From contig OZ244921.1 of NCBI GenBank assembly GCA_965221755.1, positions 1,302,001-1,366,000 on the forward strand: 64,000 nt of DNA, given 5' to 3'. The position numbers and the translations under genes were made by a program. Below the pieces are notes generated by a model. It worked only from the letters and a program-made list of their open reading frames with translations. It did not search any database and was not told the origin of the DNA. This document shows positions 52,882 to 61,025 of this stretch, piece after piece; within the stretch, counting starts at the first letter, position 1, and every line of letters begins with the position of its first letter. The stretch comes from Azophilus sp965221755 (lineage in GTDB: Bacteria > Pseudomonadota > Gammaproteobacteria > Pseudomonadales > Azotimanducaceae).

Positions 52882-54045
52882 ATGGCCAAAAGAACAATCC
52901 ACACCGACGCCGTCATCATCGGCGGCGGCGTCGCCGGCCTTTGGCTGCTGAACGCGCTGCGCCGTGCCGGTTACGGCGCCGTGCTGCTCGAGTCCCAACG
53001 CCTCGGCAGCCATCAGACCCTGGCCTCCCAAGGCGTGATTCACGGCGGGTTGAAGTACGCGCTCGACGGCGCGCCCGGCCGGGCCAGCGAGACCATCTCC
53101 GGCATGCCGGCGCGCTGGCGGGCGTGCTTGGAAGGCAATGGCGAAATGGACTTGACCGGCTTGAAGCCCTTGAGCGAGCACGTCCATCTTTTTGCCGAGC
53201 AAAGCGGATCGGGGCCGCTTCCGGCATTCTTCGCCAGCGACGCGCTGCACAGCGCAGCGCAGCGTTTGCGGGCCGAGGAGCACCCCGAATTCCTGCGCTC
53301 GAACGCCTTCAAGGGCATCGTCTATCGGCTCAACGACTTCGTCTTGGATCCGATGCGCCTCATGGAGCGCTTGGCCAGCGTCGGCGCGCCGCATGCCTAC
53401 ACGGCATCCAGGATTGATCGAATCCATGACGGCGCTGATGCGGCGCGCATCGAAATCGGCAACCTGCGCATCGCTTGCCGGCGCTTGATTCTGGCTGCCG
53501 GGGCCGGCAACGAAGCGCTGCTGAAGCGCTTGGGCCTGCCGGTGGCCATGCAGCGCCGCTCCCTGCACCAAGTGGTGGTGCGGCATCCCGATGCAACCCC
53601 CTTCTTCGGCCACTGCCTGACGGACAACCAAGGCGCGGAGCCCCGCCTGACCATCACCAGCCATCCCGTCGGCAGCGATGGAGGTTGGCTGTGGTGCGTC
53701 GGCGGGCGGCTCGCCACCAGCGGCTCCGATCGCAGCGTGGCGGACCAGCGCCAGTTCGCCCGCAGCGAACTGGCCGCCTGCGCGCCTTGGGTCGATTGGC
53801 GGAAAGCGGAGATCGAGTGCTTGCGCCTCGACCGGGCCGAACCTCGGCAAGCCGCAGGCCAACGTCCGGATGAGGCCTTCGCCGAATTGCAAAGCAGCTG
53901 CATCGTTTGCTGGCCCACCAAGCTCACCCTGACGCCGGACCTCGGCCGGAAGGTGCTGGCGTTCATGCCCGCGCCCGAACGCCCCGCGCACCCACCGCTC
54001 GACCTGCCTGCCGCCACGTTGGGCGCCCCTCCTTGGGCGACCTGA
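52882..54045 (+). CDS. FAD-dependent oxidoreductase (DAO/glycerol-3-phosphate oxidase-like)
   Basis: 387 residues. N-terminal dinucleotide fold TDAVIIGGGVAGLWLLNALRRAG, ESQRLGSHQTLASQGVIHGGLKYAL as in D-amino-acid-oxidase-like and L-2-hydroxyglutarate-dehydrogenase-like enzymes, and a further FAD contact RRLILAAGAGNEALLKRLGL. No signal peptide. Substrate unknown. The stop TGA overlaps the first of three candidate aldo/keto reductase starts (TGATG), so the two are coupled. Confidence 0.8.
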   Translation: MAKRTIHTDAVIIGGGVAGLWLLNALRRAGYGAVLLESQRLGSHQTLASQGVIHGGLKYALDGAPGRASETISGMPARWRACLEGNGEMDLTGLKPLSEHVHLFAEQSGSGPLPAFFASDALHSAAQRLRAEEHPEFLRSNAFKGIVYRLNDFVLDPMRLMERLASVGAPHAYTASRIDRIHDGADAARIEIGNLRIACRRLILAAGAGNEALLKRLGLPVAMQRRSLHQVVVRHPDATPFFGHCLTDNQGAEPRLTITSHPVGSDGGWLWCVGGRLATSGSDRSVADQRQFARSELAACAPWVDWRKAEIECLRLDRAEPRQAAGQRPDEAFAELQSSCIVCWPTKLTLTPDLGRKVLAFMPAPERPAHPPLDLPAATLGAPPWAT

Positions 54046-54086
54046 TGGCCCCTTTGGGTGACTTGATGGCCCCTTTGGGTGACTTG
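54045..54086. repeat. 21-bp tandem repeat spanning candidate start codons
   Basis: Two perfect 21-bp units (ATGGCCCCTTTGGGTGACTTG) at 54045-54065 and 54066-54086, preceded by a diverged unit at about 54024-54044 and followed by ATGGAAAGA. Each unit ends in a GGTGACTTG that places a weak ribosome-binding site before the next in-frame ATG. Confidence 0.9.
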
Positions 54087-54842
54087 ATGGAAAGACGCCC
54101 CCTCGGCCGAACCGGCATCGAGGTCTCGCTGCTGGGTCTTGGCACGGTGAAGTTCGGACGCACCCGGGGCCTCAAACATCCCCAATCCTTCCGCCTGCCA
54201 ACCGATGCCGAGGCGCGCCGCCTGCTCGACGCCGCCCGCAGCCTCGGCGTCAACTTGGTCGATACGGCACCGGCCTATGGCGCCAGCGAGGAGCGTTTGG
54301 GAGCGTTGTTGGCCGGACAGCGCAACGAGTGGGTGGTCGCCACCAAGGCGGGGGAGGAGTTCGACGGCATGGGCTCCAACTTCAACTTCACCCCGGAGCA
54401 CATCGCCATGAGCGTGCGGCGTTCGTTGCGGCGGCTGCGCACCGACCGCTTGGACGTGGCGCTCATCCACTCCAACGGCGACGACGAGCGAATCATCAAT
54501 GGCTTGGGCGCCTTGGACTGCTTGGCGGACCTCAAGGCCCAAGGGCTGATCCGCGCCATCGGCTTATCCCACAAGAGCGTCGCCGGCGGCCAAGCGGCGC
54601 TGGCCGCCGGCGTCGATATCATCATGGCAACGGTCAACGCCGCCCATTTGGATGAAGTGGATCTCGTCGCCAAGGCGCATGCCCAAGGTTGCGGGGTGTT
54701 GGTCAAGAAGGCCCTCAACAGCGGCCGTGCCCAGCCCGCCAGCTTGAATCGCGTGGCGGACCACCCCGGCGTCAGCAGCATCGTGGTCGGCACCTTGAAT
54801 CCGAAGCACCTCGCCGAAAACGCCGACGCCCTGCGCGGCTAA
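54087..54842 (+). CDS. Aldo/keto reductase
   Basis: 251 residues from ATG 54087 (ERRPLGRTGIEVSLLGLGTVKFG). The AKR catalytic tetrad is present: D59 and Y64 in VDTAPAYGASEER, K87 in VATKAGEE, H128 in VALIHSNG. Shorter than the classical ~320 residues but similar to small bacterial AKRs. In-frame ATGs at 54045 and 54066 in the tandem repeat would add 14 or 7 residues (MAPLGDL units). Follows the FAD oxidoreductase gene. Confidence 0.9.
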   Translation: MERRPLGRTGIEVSLLGLGTVKFGRTRGLKHPQSFRLPTDAEARRLLDAARSLGVNLVDTAPAYGASEERLGALLAGQRNEWVVATKAGEEFDGMGSNFNFTPEHIAMSVRRSLRRLRTDRLDVALIHSNGDDERIINGLGALDCLADLKAQGLIRAIGLSHKSVAGGQAALAAGVDIIMATVNAAHLDEVDLVAKAHAQGCGVLVKKALNSGRAQPASLNRVADHPGVSSIVVGTLNPKHLAENADALRG

Positions 54843-54983
54843 GCGCGGGCAGCTGCGAAAGCGGCATGCCTTGGAGCCGGCGCGCGTTGGCATTGGAATG
54901 GGACCGGCGCAGCGCCGGGTCAATCCTGCAGTGGGTTCCTTGCCGGAAGGCTGGGAAAGCGGGAGAAACGCCTGCCCTCCTTG

Positions 54984-56417
54984 TTAACCGAGCCGATCCA
55001 AGATCGCCGTGGTTGAGCAGTCCTCCACCCGGTCAAGCACTTGCACCTCGCCGCCGTAGCTGGCCACCAAGCCCGCGCCGACGACTTGGTGGCATTCGTA
55101 GTCGCCGCCCTTGGCCAACACGTCCGGGCGGCAGCGTTCCAGCAGCGGCTCCGGGGTGTCCTCGTCGAAGCTCACCACCCAGTCCACGGACTTCAGGCCC
55201 GCCAGCACCTGCATGCGCCGGGCCAGCGTGTTGACCGGGCGCTTAGGGCCTTTGATGCGGGCTACGGAGGCGTCGCTGTTGACGGCGACGATCAGGCGGT
55301 CGCCAAGCCTGCGGGCCTGTTCAAGATAAGCGACGTGGCCGGCGTGCAGGATGTCGAAGCAGCCGTTGGTGAAGACGATCCGCTCCTCGGCCTCGCGGGC
55401 CGCAGCGACGGCCAGCGCGAGTTGGTCGGCGTTCAGCACGCCGCCATCCGCTGATTCCTGCGCCGCCGCGAGCGCGAGTTCCGGCCCGCTCACCGCGGCG
55501 GTGCCGGATTTGGCCACGGCCAATGAGGCGGCGACGTTGGCCAAGCGGGCGCAGTCCAGCACCGGCAGGCCCACGCCCAAGGCCACGCCGAGCACTGCCG
55601 CAGCGGTGTCGCCGGCGCCGGTGACGTCGTACACCTCGACTTGACGGGCCGGCAGGTGGCGGGCGTGCGCCCCCTCCACCACAGTCATGCCATCGGCGCC
55701 GGCAGTGACCACCAACGCGCCGAAGCCCTGGGCGCGGCAGAGCGCTTGGGCGGTTTCGGCCAGCGCATCGACAGCGCCCGTCCCGCCTGCGGCAAACTCG
55801 AACTCCCGGCGATTCGGCTTGACGACGCTGGCCCCGGCATAGCTCGACAGGGGCTTGAACTTGGGATCGACGACGCTGGCCGTCCCGGCTGCGTTGGCCG
55901 CTTGGATCAGCGCTGCGGGATCCGCCACCGCACCCTTGTCGTAGTCGGCCAGGATCAGCACGGCGGCGTCCGCCAGCCGGGCGCTCGCCTTGGCCAACAG
56001 TTGGCGGGCCGCGGCGGCGGGCACCGGAGACTCGAAGTCGTTGCGCAGCAACTGCTGTCGCTGGCTAACCACGCGCAGCTTGAGCGTCGTGGGCCAACGC
56101 TCGATTTCGACGAAGTCGCAGATCACCCCAGCCGCTTCCAGGATGGACTTCAGCGCCGCCCCCTCGGCGTCCTTGCCGATGCAGCCGAACAAGGTGCAGC
56201 GGGCGCCGAGACTGGCGACGTTGAGGGCGACGTTGGCGGCGCCGCCGGGACGGTCCTCCACGTCGCTGACCGCCACCACCGGCACGGGGGCCTCCGGGGA
56301 GATGCCCCGCGCCTCGCCCTGCCAGTATCTATCCAGCATTAGGTCGCCAACCACCACGGCATGCAGGCCCCGCAGTGACGGCAACGGAGGCATGGCGGCG
56401 GCGCGCGCTGCGCTCAT
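54984..56417 (-). CDS. hldE: Bifunctional D-beta-D-heptose 7-phosphate kinase / heptose 1-phosphate adenylyltransferase
   Basis: Makes ADP-heptose precursor for the LPS inner core. 477 residues. The N-terminal PfkB/ribokinase domain (about 15-320) has VVGDLMLDRYW, GGAANVALNVASLG and DVTGAGDTAAAVL; the C-terminal nucleotidyltransferase domain (about 345-477) has VFTNGCFDILHAGHVAYL with the HxGH motif and KGPKRPVN. ATG 56417 overlaps the upstream SDR stop (ATGA); ATG 56393 is an alternative. Confidence 0.96.
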   Translation of the reverse strand: MSAARAAAMPPLPSLRGLHAVVVGDLMLDRYWQGEARGISPEAPVPVVAVSDVEDRPGGAANVALNVASLGARCTLFGCIGKDAEGAALKSILEAAGVICDFVEIERWPTTLKLRVVSQRQQLLRNDFESPVPAAAARQLLAKASARLADAAVLILADYDKGAVADPAALIQAANAAGTASVVDPKFKPLSSYAGASVVKPNRREFEFAAGGTGAVDALAETAQALCRAQGFGALVVTAGADGMTVVEGAHARHLPARQVEVYDVTGAGDTAAAVLGVALGVGLPVLDCARLANVAASLAVAKSGTAAVSGPELALAAAQESADGGVLNADQLALAVAAAREAEERIVFTNGCFDILHAGHVAYLEQARRLGDRLIVAVNSDASVARIKGPKRPVNTLARRMQVLAGLKSVDWVVSFDEDTPEPLLERCRPDVLAKGGDYECHQVVGAGLVASYGGEVQVLDRVEDCSTTAILDRLG

Positions 56418-57196
56418 CGCCACATATGGGTTCCGCCGCACACCGTAAGCGCTTGGCCGGTGACGTAGGCGCTGGCTTGGGCGGCGAGGAAGACGACAAC
56501 GCCCTTGAGGTCCTGGGCCTCGCCCAGTCGGCGCAGGGGCGTCATTTCGTTGACGCGGGCGGCCGCCTCCTCGTTGTCCCACAGGGCGCGGGCGAAGTCG
56601 GTTTTGATTAGGCCCGGGCAGATGGCGTTCACGCGCACCCCTTTGGGGCCCCATTCCGCCGCCAGGTTGCGCACCAAGGCGATGTCCGCCAGCTTGGAGA
56701 TGTTGTAGGCGCCGAGCACCTCCGACGGGGCGAAGGCGCCGGTGCTGGAGGTGATCATGATCGACCCGGCCCCCTTGGCGATCATGTCCGGGGCCACCAT
56801 CTGGCAAAGCCAGTGGTTGGACTTGACGTTGGAACTCATGATCTTGTCGAAGGCCCAGTCGGGAATCTCCGACATCGAGCCGTAGAACGGGTTGACGCCG
56901 GCGTTGCAGACCAGCACGTCGATCGGCCCCAAGCGCTCGCGGGCGGTCCGCACCAAGGCTTCAAGCTGCTCCTTGTGGCCGATGTTGCAGGCAGCGGCGA
57001 TGGCCATGCCCGCCCCGCAGCGGCTGTTGATCGCTTCCGCCGCGGCCTCGCATTGGTCGAGCTTGCGGCTGGAGATGACCACCTTGGCGCCGTGCTCGGC
57101 GAGCCCCTCGGCCATGGCTTGGCCCATGCCCTTGGATGCGCCGGTCAGCAGGGCCACCTTGCCGGTGAGGTCAAAAAGCTTGGTTTGGACAGGCAT
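56414..57196 (-). CDS. Short-chain dehydrogenase/reductase
   Basis: Classical SDR, 260 residues from ATG 57196 (AGGAA upstream). TGASKGMGQAMAE, an Arg after strand 2 (SSRK, favouring NADP), VCNAGVNP, catalytic Ser in MITSSTGAFAP and YNISK. It resembles DHRS4-like or 3-oxoacyl reductases. Coupled to hldE by a 4-nt overlap, but nothing in the sequence shows a role in heptose synthesis. The 300 nt of open frame upstream are not part of it. Confidence 0.9.
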   Translation of the reverse strand: MPVQTKLFDLTGKVALLTGASKGMGQAMAEGLAEHGAKVVISSRKLDQCEAAAEAINSRCGAGMAIAAACNIGHKEQLEALVRTARERLGPIDVLVCNAGVNPFYGSMSEIPDWAFDKIMSSNVKSNHWLCQMVAPDMIAKGAGSIMITSSTGAFAPSEVLGAYNISKLADIALVRNLAAEWGPKGVRVNAICPGLIKTDFARALWDNEEAAARVNEMTPLRRLGEAQDLKGVVVFLAAQASAYVTGQALTVCGGTHMWR

Positions 57197-57276
57197 TTGC
57201 GGGCAGGTTCCTTGTTTCCGTTTGCATGTGCGGTTTCGGCTCCGGGATGCGGTTGCGCCCTGGCCCATCCACCCGG

Positions 57277-57675
57277 TCAATCGACCGTCAGGGCCAAAAT
57301 GAAAATCCATAAGCTCATGGCCAGCCCGATGGCGAAGGACAGGAGTCGCAGCAGCGCCATGCCAGCCACGTAAAATGCGCCGTGCATCAGCCGCGCCGCC
57401 ACCCATAGCAGCGCCGCCAGCGACCAGTGGCCGGACGGTTCGACGCCAGCCGCCAAAGCGGCGCAGTTGGCCAACCCAAACACGATGGCGGCCTCCCAAG
57501 CATTGTGTTGGGCATCCCGAGCCCGGGCGCCGGCGCCGGTCAGTTGGGCGGCGCGCAAGCGCGGCGCCTCAATCTCGATGGAGCCGAGTTCACGCTTGCC
57601 GTGCCGCACCATGACGCCGAACCACAGATAGGGCAGCAGCGCACCAATCAGCAGGCAGACCACCTGGATGGTCAT
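57277..57675 (-). CDS. MAPEG-domain membrane protein
   Basis: 132 residues with four hydrophobic helices: TIQVVCLLIGALLPYLWFG, an amphipathic region with RARDAQHNAWEAAIVFGLANCAAL containing the MAPEG-like N-x-x-E pattern, AALLWVAARLMHGAFYVAGM and LLRLLSFAIGLAMSLWIFILAL. The ATG at 57675 has GGGAG at good spacing. Bacterial MAPEG proteins are mostly uncharacterised. Downstream is the SDR-hldE pair. Confidence 0.85.
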   Translation of the reverse strand: MTIQVVCLLIGALLPYLWFGVMVRHGKRELGSIEIEAPRLRAAQLTGAGARARDAQHNAWEAAIVFGLANCAALAAGVEPSGHWSLAALLWVAARLMHGAFYVAGMALLRLLSFAIGLAMSLWIFILALTVD

Positions 57676-57942
57676 CAATGCTCCCGACTTTCCGCAACAG
57701 CAGCGATCATAGCCCAATCCAGCCCGGTTGCTTCACCCGGCGCGGCGATGATTCACGCCCTTAAGGGCGCGTTTCGATTCAAGGACGGGGAACCTCCGCG
57801 CCCCGTCAAGCGGCGCTCCCCGAAACCGGCAGCTCTCAATTCGGCGGTTGGCGGGTTTGGTCGGTGGGCGGCGCTGAAGCTGGAACCATCCTCGATCATC
57901 CGGGAATCCCGCTTTGCGGCGAGGGCGCAACGAAACGAATTT

Positions 57943-58230
57943 GCGGGCTCAGAAACATATCGAACCTGACCTACGCGACGCCCGTGGAGTTTCGCGGTAA
58001 GCGAAACTCCAACGCACCCGCGCAGCGGGCGCACCTGTGTGCGGGCTCAGAAACATACTGGAATCTGATCTAAGCGACGAGCGCGGAGTTTCGCGCCAGC
58101 GAAACTCCATCCGCGACCGTCAGGTCGCGCCTGTTGCCCGGATGTTCCAACCATGAGACAGTCCACTGTGCGCGGGCTCAGGAGCGTTTCGGAACCTGGC
58201 CCACGCAACGGCCGCAGGGTTTCGCTGGTC
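57943..58230 (+). repeat. Cluster of three dispersed palindromic repeats (copies 5-7)
   Basis: Copy 5 (57943-58036), copy 6 (58041-58135) and copy 7 (58172-58228, degenerate) stand head to tail. Copies 5 and 6 carry GGAGTTTCGC/GCGAAACTCC and differ in the second hairpin: GCACCCGC-type in copy 5, GCGACCGTCAGGTCGC in copy 6. The surrounding 57718-57942 and 58231-58298 contain no gene I recognise. The cluster forms most of the upstream region of the molybdenum-hydroxylase operon. Confidence 0.88.
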
Positions 58231-58298
58231 AAGCGGCGCGCTTGCCGCCGCAGCGCTCAGCAGCACCGTCCTCGCCGACGCTTGAGGAGCAACGGCCC

Positions 58299-58808
58299 AT
58301 GCCATTCGAAAGGAGGATCGCCGTCACCGTCAACGGCGTGCGCCACGAACGCAGCGTGGAGCCGCGCCTGCTGCTTTCGGACTTCCTGCGCCAAGCGCTG
58401 AACCTGACCGGCACCCACGTCGGCTGCGAACAAGGCATCTGCGGCGCCTGCACGGTGCTGATCGACGGGGACAGCGTTCGCAGCTGCCTCACGCTGGCCG
58501 TTCAGGCGGACAACGCCGAGCTGCGCACCGTTGAGGGGCACGGGCAGGCGCAATCGTTGAGCGCGCTGCAGCGAACGTTCAAGCAGTGCCATGCGCTGCA
58601 GTGCGGATTCTGCACGCCGGGCTTTCTCGCCACCATTGAGGACATGCTGAACAAATATCCGCTGGAGAGCGAGAACCGGATTCGCGAGCTGCTCTCCGGC
58701 AACCTGTGCCGCTGCACGGGCTACCAAAACATCGTTGACGCGGTCATCGCGGCGCGGGACGATCTTGCCCGAAGCGAGCCCGCGAATCAGCGAACCCAAC
58801 AGGAGTGA
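58299..58808 (+). CDS. Molybdenum hydroxylase small subunit, [2Fe-2S] (CoxS/XdhC-type ferredoxin)
   Basis: 169 residues from ATG 58299 (GAGGAG upstream). N-terminal plant-type ferredoxin cluster ligands in HVGCEQGICGACTVLIDG...SC, and the second [2Fe-2S] domain with QCGFCTPGF and NLCRCTGYQNI. It passes electrons from the molybdenum site to the FAD subunit. Start of an operon with medium and large subunits downstream. Family: xanthine dehydrogenase/CO dehydrogenase/aldehyde oxidase. Confidence 0.94.
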   Translation: MPFERRIAVTVNGVRHERSVEPRLLLSDFLRQALNLTGTHVGCEQGICGACTVLIDGDSVRSCLTLAVQADNAELRTVEGHGQAQSLSALQRTFKQCHALQCGFCTPGFLATIEDMLNKYPLESENRIRELLSGNLCRCTGYQNIVDAVIAARDDLARSEPANQRTQQE

Positions 58809-58811
58809 TGG

Positions 58812-59570
58812 ATGGACCTCGGACTGAAAGGCAAGGTTGCGCTGGTCACCGGCGGGGCCCGCGACGTGGGCGCGGAAATCAGCCGAACGCTCGCCGCTGA
58901 AGGCGCCGCTGTGGCAGTCAACTACAGAGGCTCATCGGATCAGGCGGCAAGCCTGGTCAAGGAGATCACCGCCAGCGGCGGGCGGGCCAAGGCCTATGCC
59001 GCCGACGTCACGGACCATGACGCCGTCCGCGCCATGGTCGCGCAGGTGGTGGCGGACCACGGCGCCCTGCACATTCTGGTGAACAACGCCGGCCTCGCCA
59101 TCCAGGAGCGGTTCGTGAACAGCAACCCGGAGCAGTGGCGGCAGCAAACCGACGTCTGCCACTACGGCATCATCAACGCCTGCCATGCCGTCGCCCAAGT
59201 GATGATCGACCAAGCCGACGGCCGCATCGTCAACATCGTCGGGGACTCCGCCAGGGTGGGGGAGGCCAACATACCCATCAAGGCGGCGACCGGCGGCTCC
59301 GCCATCGCGCTCACCAAGTCCATCGCCAAGGAGCTCGGCCGATTCAACGTCAGGGCCAACGCGGTCGCCTTCGGAATGCTGGAAACCGCCCATGCCGACA
59401 AGGCGTGGCTGGAGGCCAACCGGGCGAAGATCGAGCGTCAGTATCCGCTGCGCCGCATGGGGTTTCCGCAGGATGTGGCGCCCACCGTGGCGTTTCTGGC
59501 CTCCGACGCCACCGCTTGGGTCACCGGCCAGGTGGTGAGCGTCAGCGGCGGTTACAGCATGGCCGACTAA
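58812..59570 (+). CDS. SDR-family protein with altered catalytic residues
   Basis: 252 residues, three bases after the small-subunit gene. Cofactor motifs are kept: VTGGARDVGAEIS and NNAGLA, and Ser146 lies in NIVGDSARVG. The YxxxK position reads I156-K-A-A-T160 (IPIKAATGGSAIALTKS aligned with YxAxKGGxxxLTKS), so both the catalytic Tyr and Lys are missing. The C-terminal WVTGQVVSVSGGYSM is normal. It may bind a nucleotide or substrate without classical SDR catalysis, or be a lyase/epimerase-like derivative. Context ties it to the molybdenum hydroxylase. Confidence 0.85.
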   Translation: MDLGLKGKVALVTGGARDVGAEISRTLAAEGAAVAVNYRGSSDQAASLVKEITASGGRAKAYAADVTDHDAVRAMVAQVVADHGALHILVNNAGLAIQERFVNSNPEQWRQQTDVCHYGIINACHAVAQVMIDQADGRIVNIVGDSARVGEANIPIKAATGGSAIALTKSIAKELGRFNVRANAVAFGMLETAHADKAWLEANRAKIERQYPLRRMGFPQDVAPTVAFLASDATAWVTGQVVSVSGGYSMAD

Positions 59571-59579
59571 GCCGCTGTT

Positions 59580-61019
59580 GTGGACATGGCCGGTGAAACG
59601 CAGCTGAGCTTGCCCCGGGCAAAGGCCTGGGCCTGCCTCAACGATCCCGAAGTGCTGCGCCGCGCCGTGCCGGATTGCGAGTCCCTGGAACGGGTGGGCA
59701 ATCAAATGACCGGCGTGGTCGCTGCCCGCGTCGGCCCCGTTCGCGCGCGTTTTGAGGGCGTCGCCACGCTCTCGGACGTCATCGAACCGCAAAGCTGCAC
59801 CCTGACGGCGGCGGGCAAGGGCGGACTGGCCGGCTTTGCCAACGCCACGGTCAACATCCGGCTCAGCGAGGACGGCGACCGAACCCGGCTCCGCTACGAC
59901 GCCGAATTTCGGCTCGGCGGCAAGCTGGCGCAGATCGGCTCGCGGCTGCTCGAATCGACTGCCCGGGTCTGGATCGAGCGCTTCTTCAAGCAGTTTGCGG
60001 CGGTCGTCGAGGGCGGCGGCCGGCCACCCGAAACCGAAGCCGCCCCAAAGTCCGCCACGGCGGGCGGCTGGCGCAGGCTCATCCACAAATGGCGGGCGCG
60101 GCGGGCAGCGCTGTCCTTCGCCGCCACGGGCCCGAACTCAGGCTCCCCCGAAATTCAGGCGCTCCCAAGCCAGCTTGACGGGGCGGCATCCCGAGACTCG
60201 ACCGCCGCCGACGGCGGGGCTGACGCAGCTGCGCTGCCAACGGGCTTCCTCGAAATCGAAGTCGGTGCGGGCGTCGGCTTGGTCACCATCAACCGGCCGG
60301 AGCGCATCAACTGCCTGACCTTGGCGATGTGGCGCGAGCTGGCGCAGACCGTTCGCGACCTGGGCGCCGACGACGGCGTTCGTTGCGTGGTGATTCGAGG
60401 CGCCGGGGACAACTTCTCCTCGGGCGCCGACGTGGCGGAATTCGGCGAGGTCCGCGGCACGCCGGAACAGGTCGGCGTCTATGAGCGGGCCGTTGACCAA
60501 GTCGCCGATGCGATCCTGGCCTGCAAGCGCCCGGTCGTTGCCGCAATTGACGGCTACTGCTTCGGCGGCGGCTTGGCCATCGCCATGGCCTGCGACTTCA
60601 GAATCGCCACGGGAAGGGCCAAGTTTCGCATACCGGCAGCCAAGCTCTCGGTCGTCTATGGCTTGCGGGGCACCCAAACCCTGCTCGCCTTGGTGGGCTT
60701 GACCTGGGCGAAACGCATGCTCTGCGTCGGTGAGCGCGTGGATGCGGCAAAAGCCCACGCCATTGGCTTGGTCGATCAAGTGATCGACGCAGCTGACCTA
60801 AGCGAGTCGATCGCGCCCTTCCTCGAGGCGATTCTCGCCGCAGCCCCGCTCACGGCCTCGGGCAGCAAGGCCATCCTGAACGGCTTGACCTACAGCGTTC
60901 CCGCCGACCTGGAACGCCAAGCCGCACAGCTTGTCCGCGAGATCGCCGCAAGCGCGGACTACCGGGAAGGCCGCACCGCGTTCGCCGAAGGGCGGGCGCC
61001 GAAGTTCACGGGGCGCTAA
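59580..61019 (+). CDS. CoxG (SRPBCC)-crotonase fusion protein
   Basis: 479 residues from GTG 59580 (ATG 59586 possible). Residues 1-146 are a CoxG/CO-dehydrogenase subunit G-like SRPBCC domain (LNDPEVLRRAVPDCESLERVG, the typical pattern); 147-220 a linker rich in Ala, Gly and charged residues; 221-479 an enoyl-CoA hydratase/isomerase (crotonase) domain with oxyanion-hole segments FSSGADVAEF and DGYCFGGGLAIAMACDF. The two glutamates used by enoyl-CoA hydratase (E144, E164 in rat) are A333 and A353 here. CoxG proteins assist assembly or membrane attachment of molybdenum hydroxylases, so the fusion couples that role with a CoA-ester-binding domain. Confidence 0.87.
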   Translation: MDMAGETQLSLPRAKAWACLNDPEVLRRAVPDCESLERVGNQMTGVVAARVGPVRARFEGVATLSDVIEPQSCTLTAAGKGGLAGFANATVNIRLSEDGDRTRLRYDAEFRLGGKLAQIGSRLLESTARVWIERFFKQFAAVVEGGGRPPETEAAPKSATAGGWRRLIHKWRARRAALSFAATGPNSGSPEIQALPSQLDGAASRDSTAADGGADAAALPTGFLEIEVGAGVGLVTINRPERINCLTLAMWRELAQTVRDLGADDGVRCVVIRGAGDNFSSGADVAEFGEVRGTPEQVGVYERAVDQVADAILACKRPVVAAIDGYCFGGGLAIAMACDFRIATGRAKFRIPAAKLSVVYGLRGTQTLLALVGLTWAKRMLCVGERVDAAKAHAIGLVDQVIDAADLSESIAPFLEAILAAAPLTASGSKAILNGLTYSVPADLERQAAQLVREIAASADYREGRTAFAEGRAPKFTGR

Positions 61020-61025
61020 CTCCTC

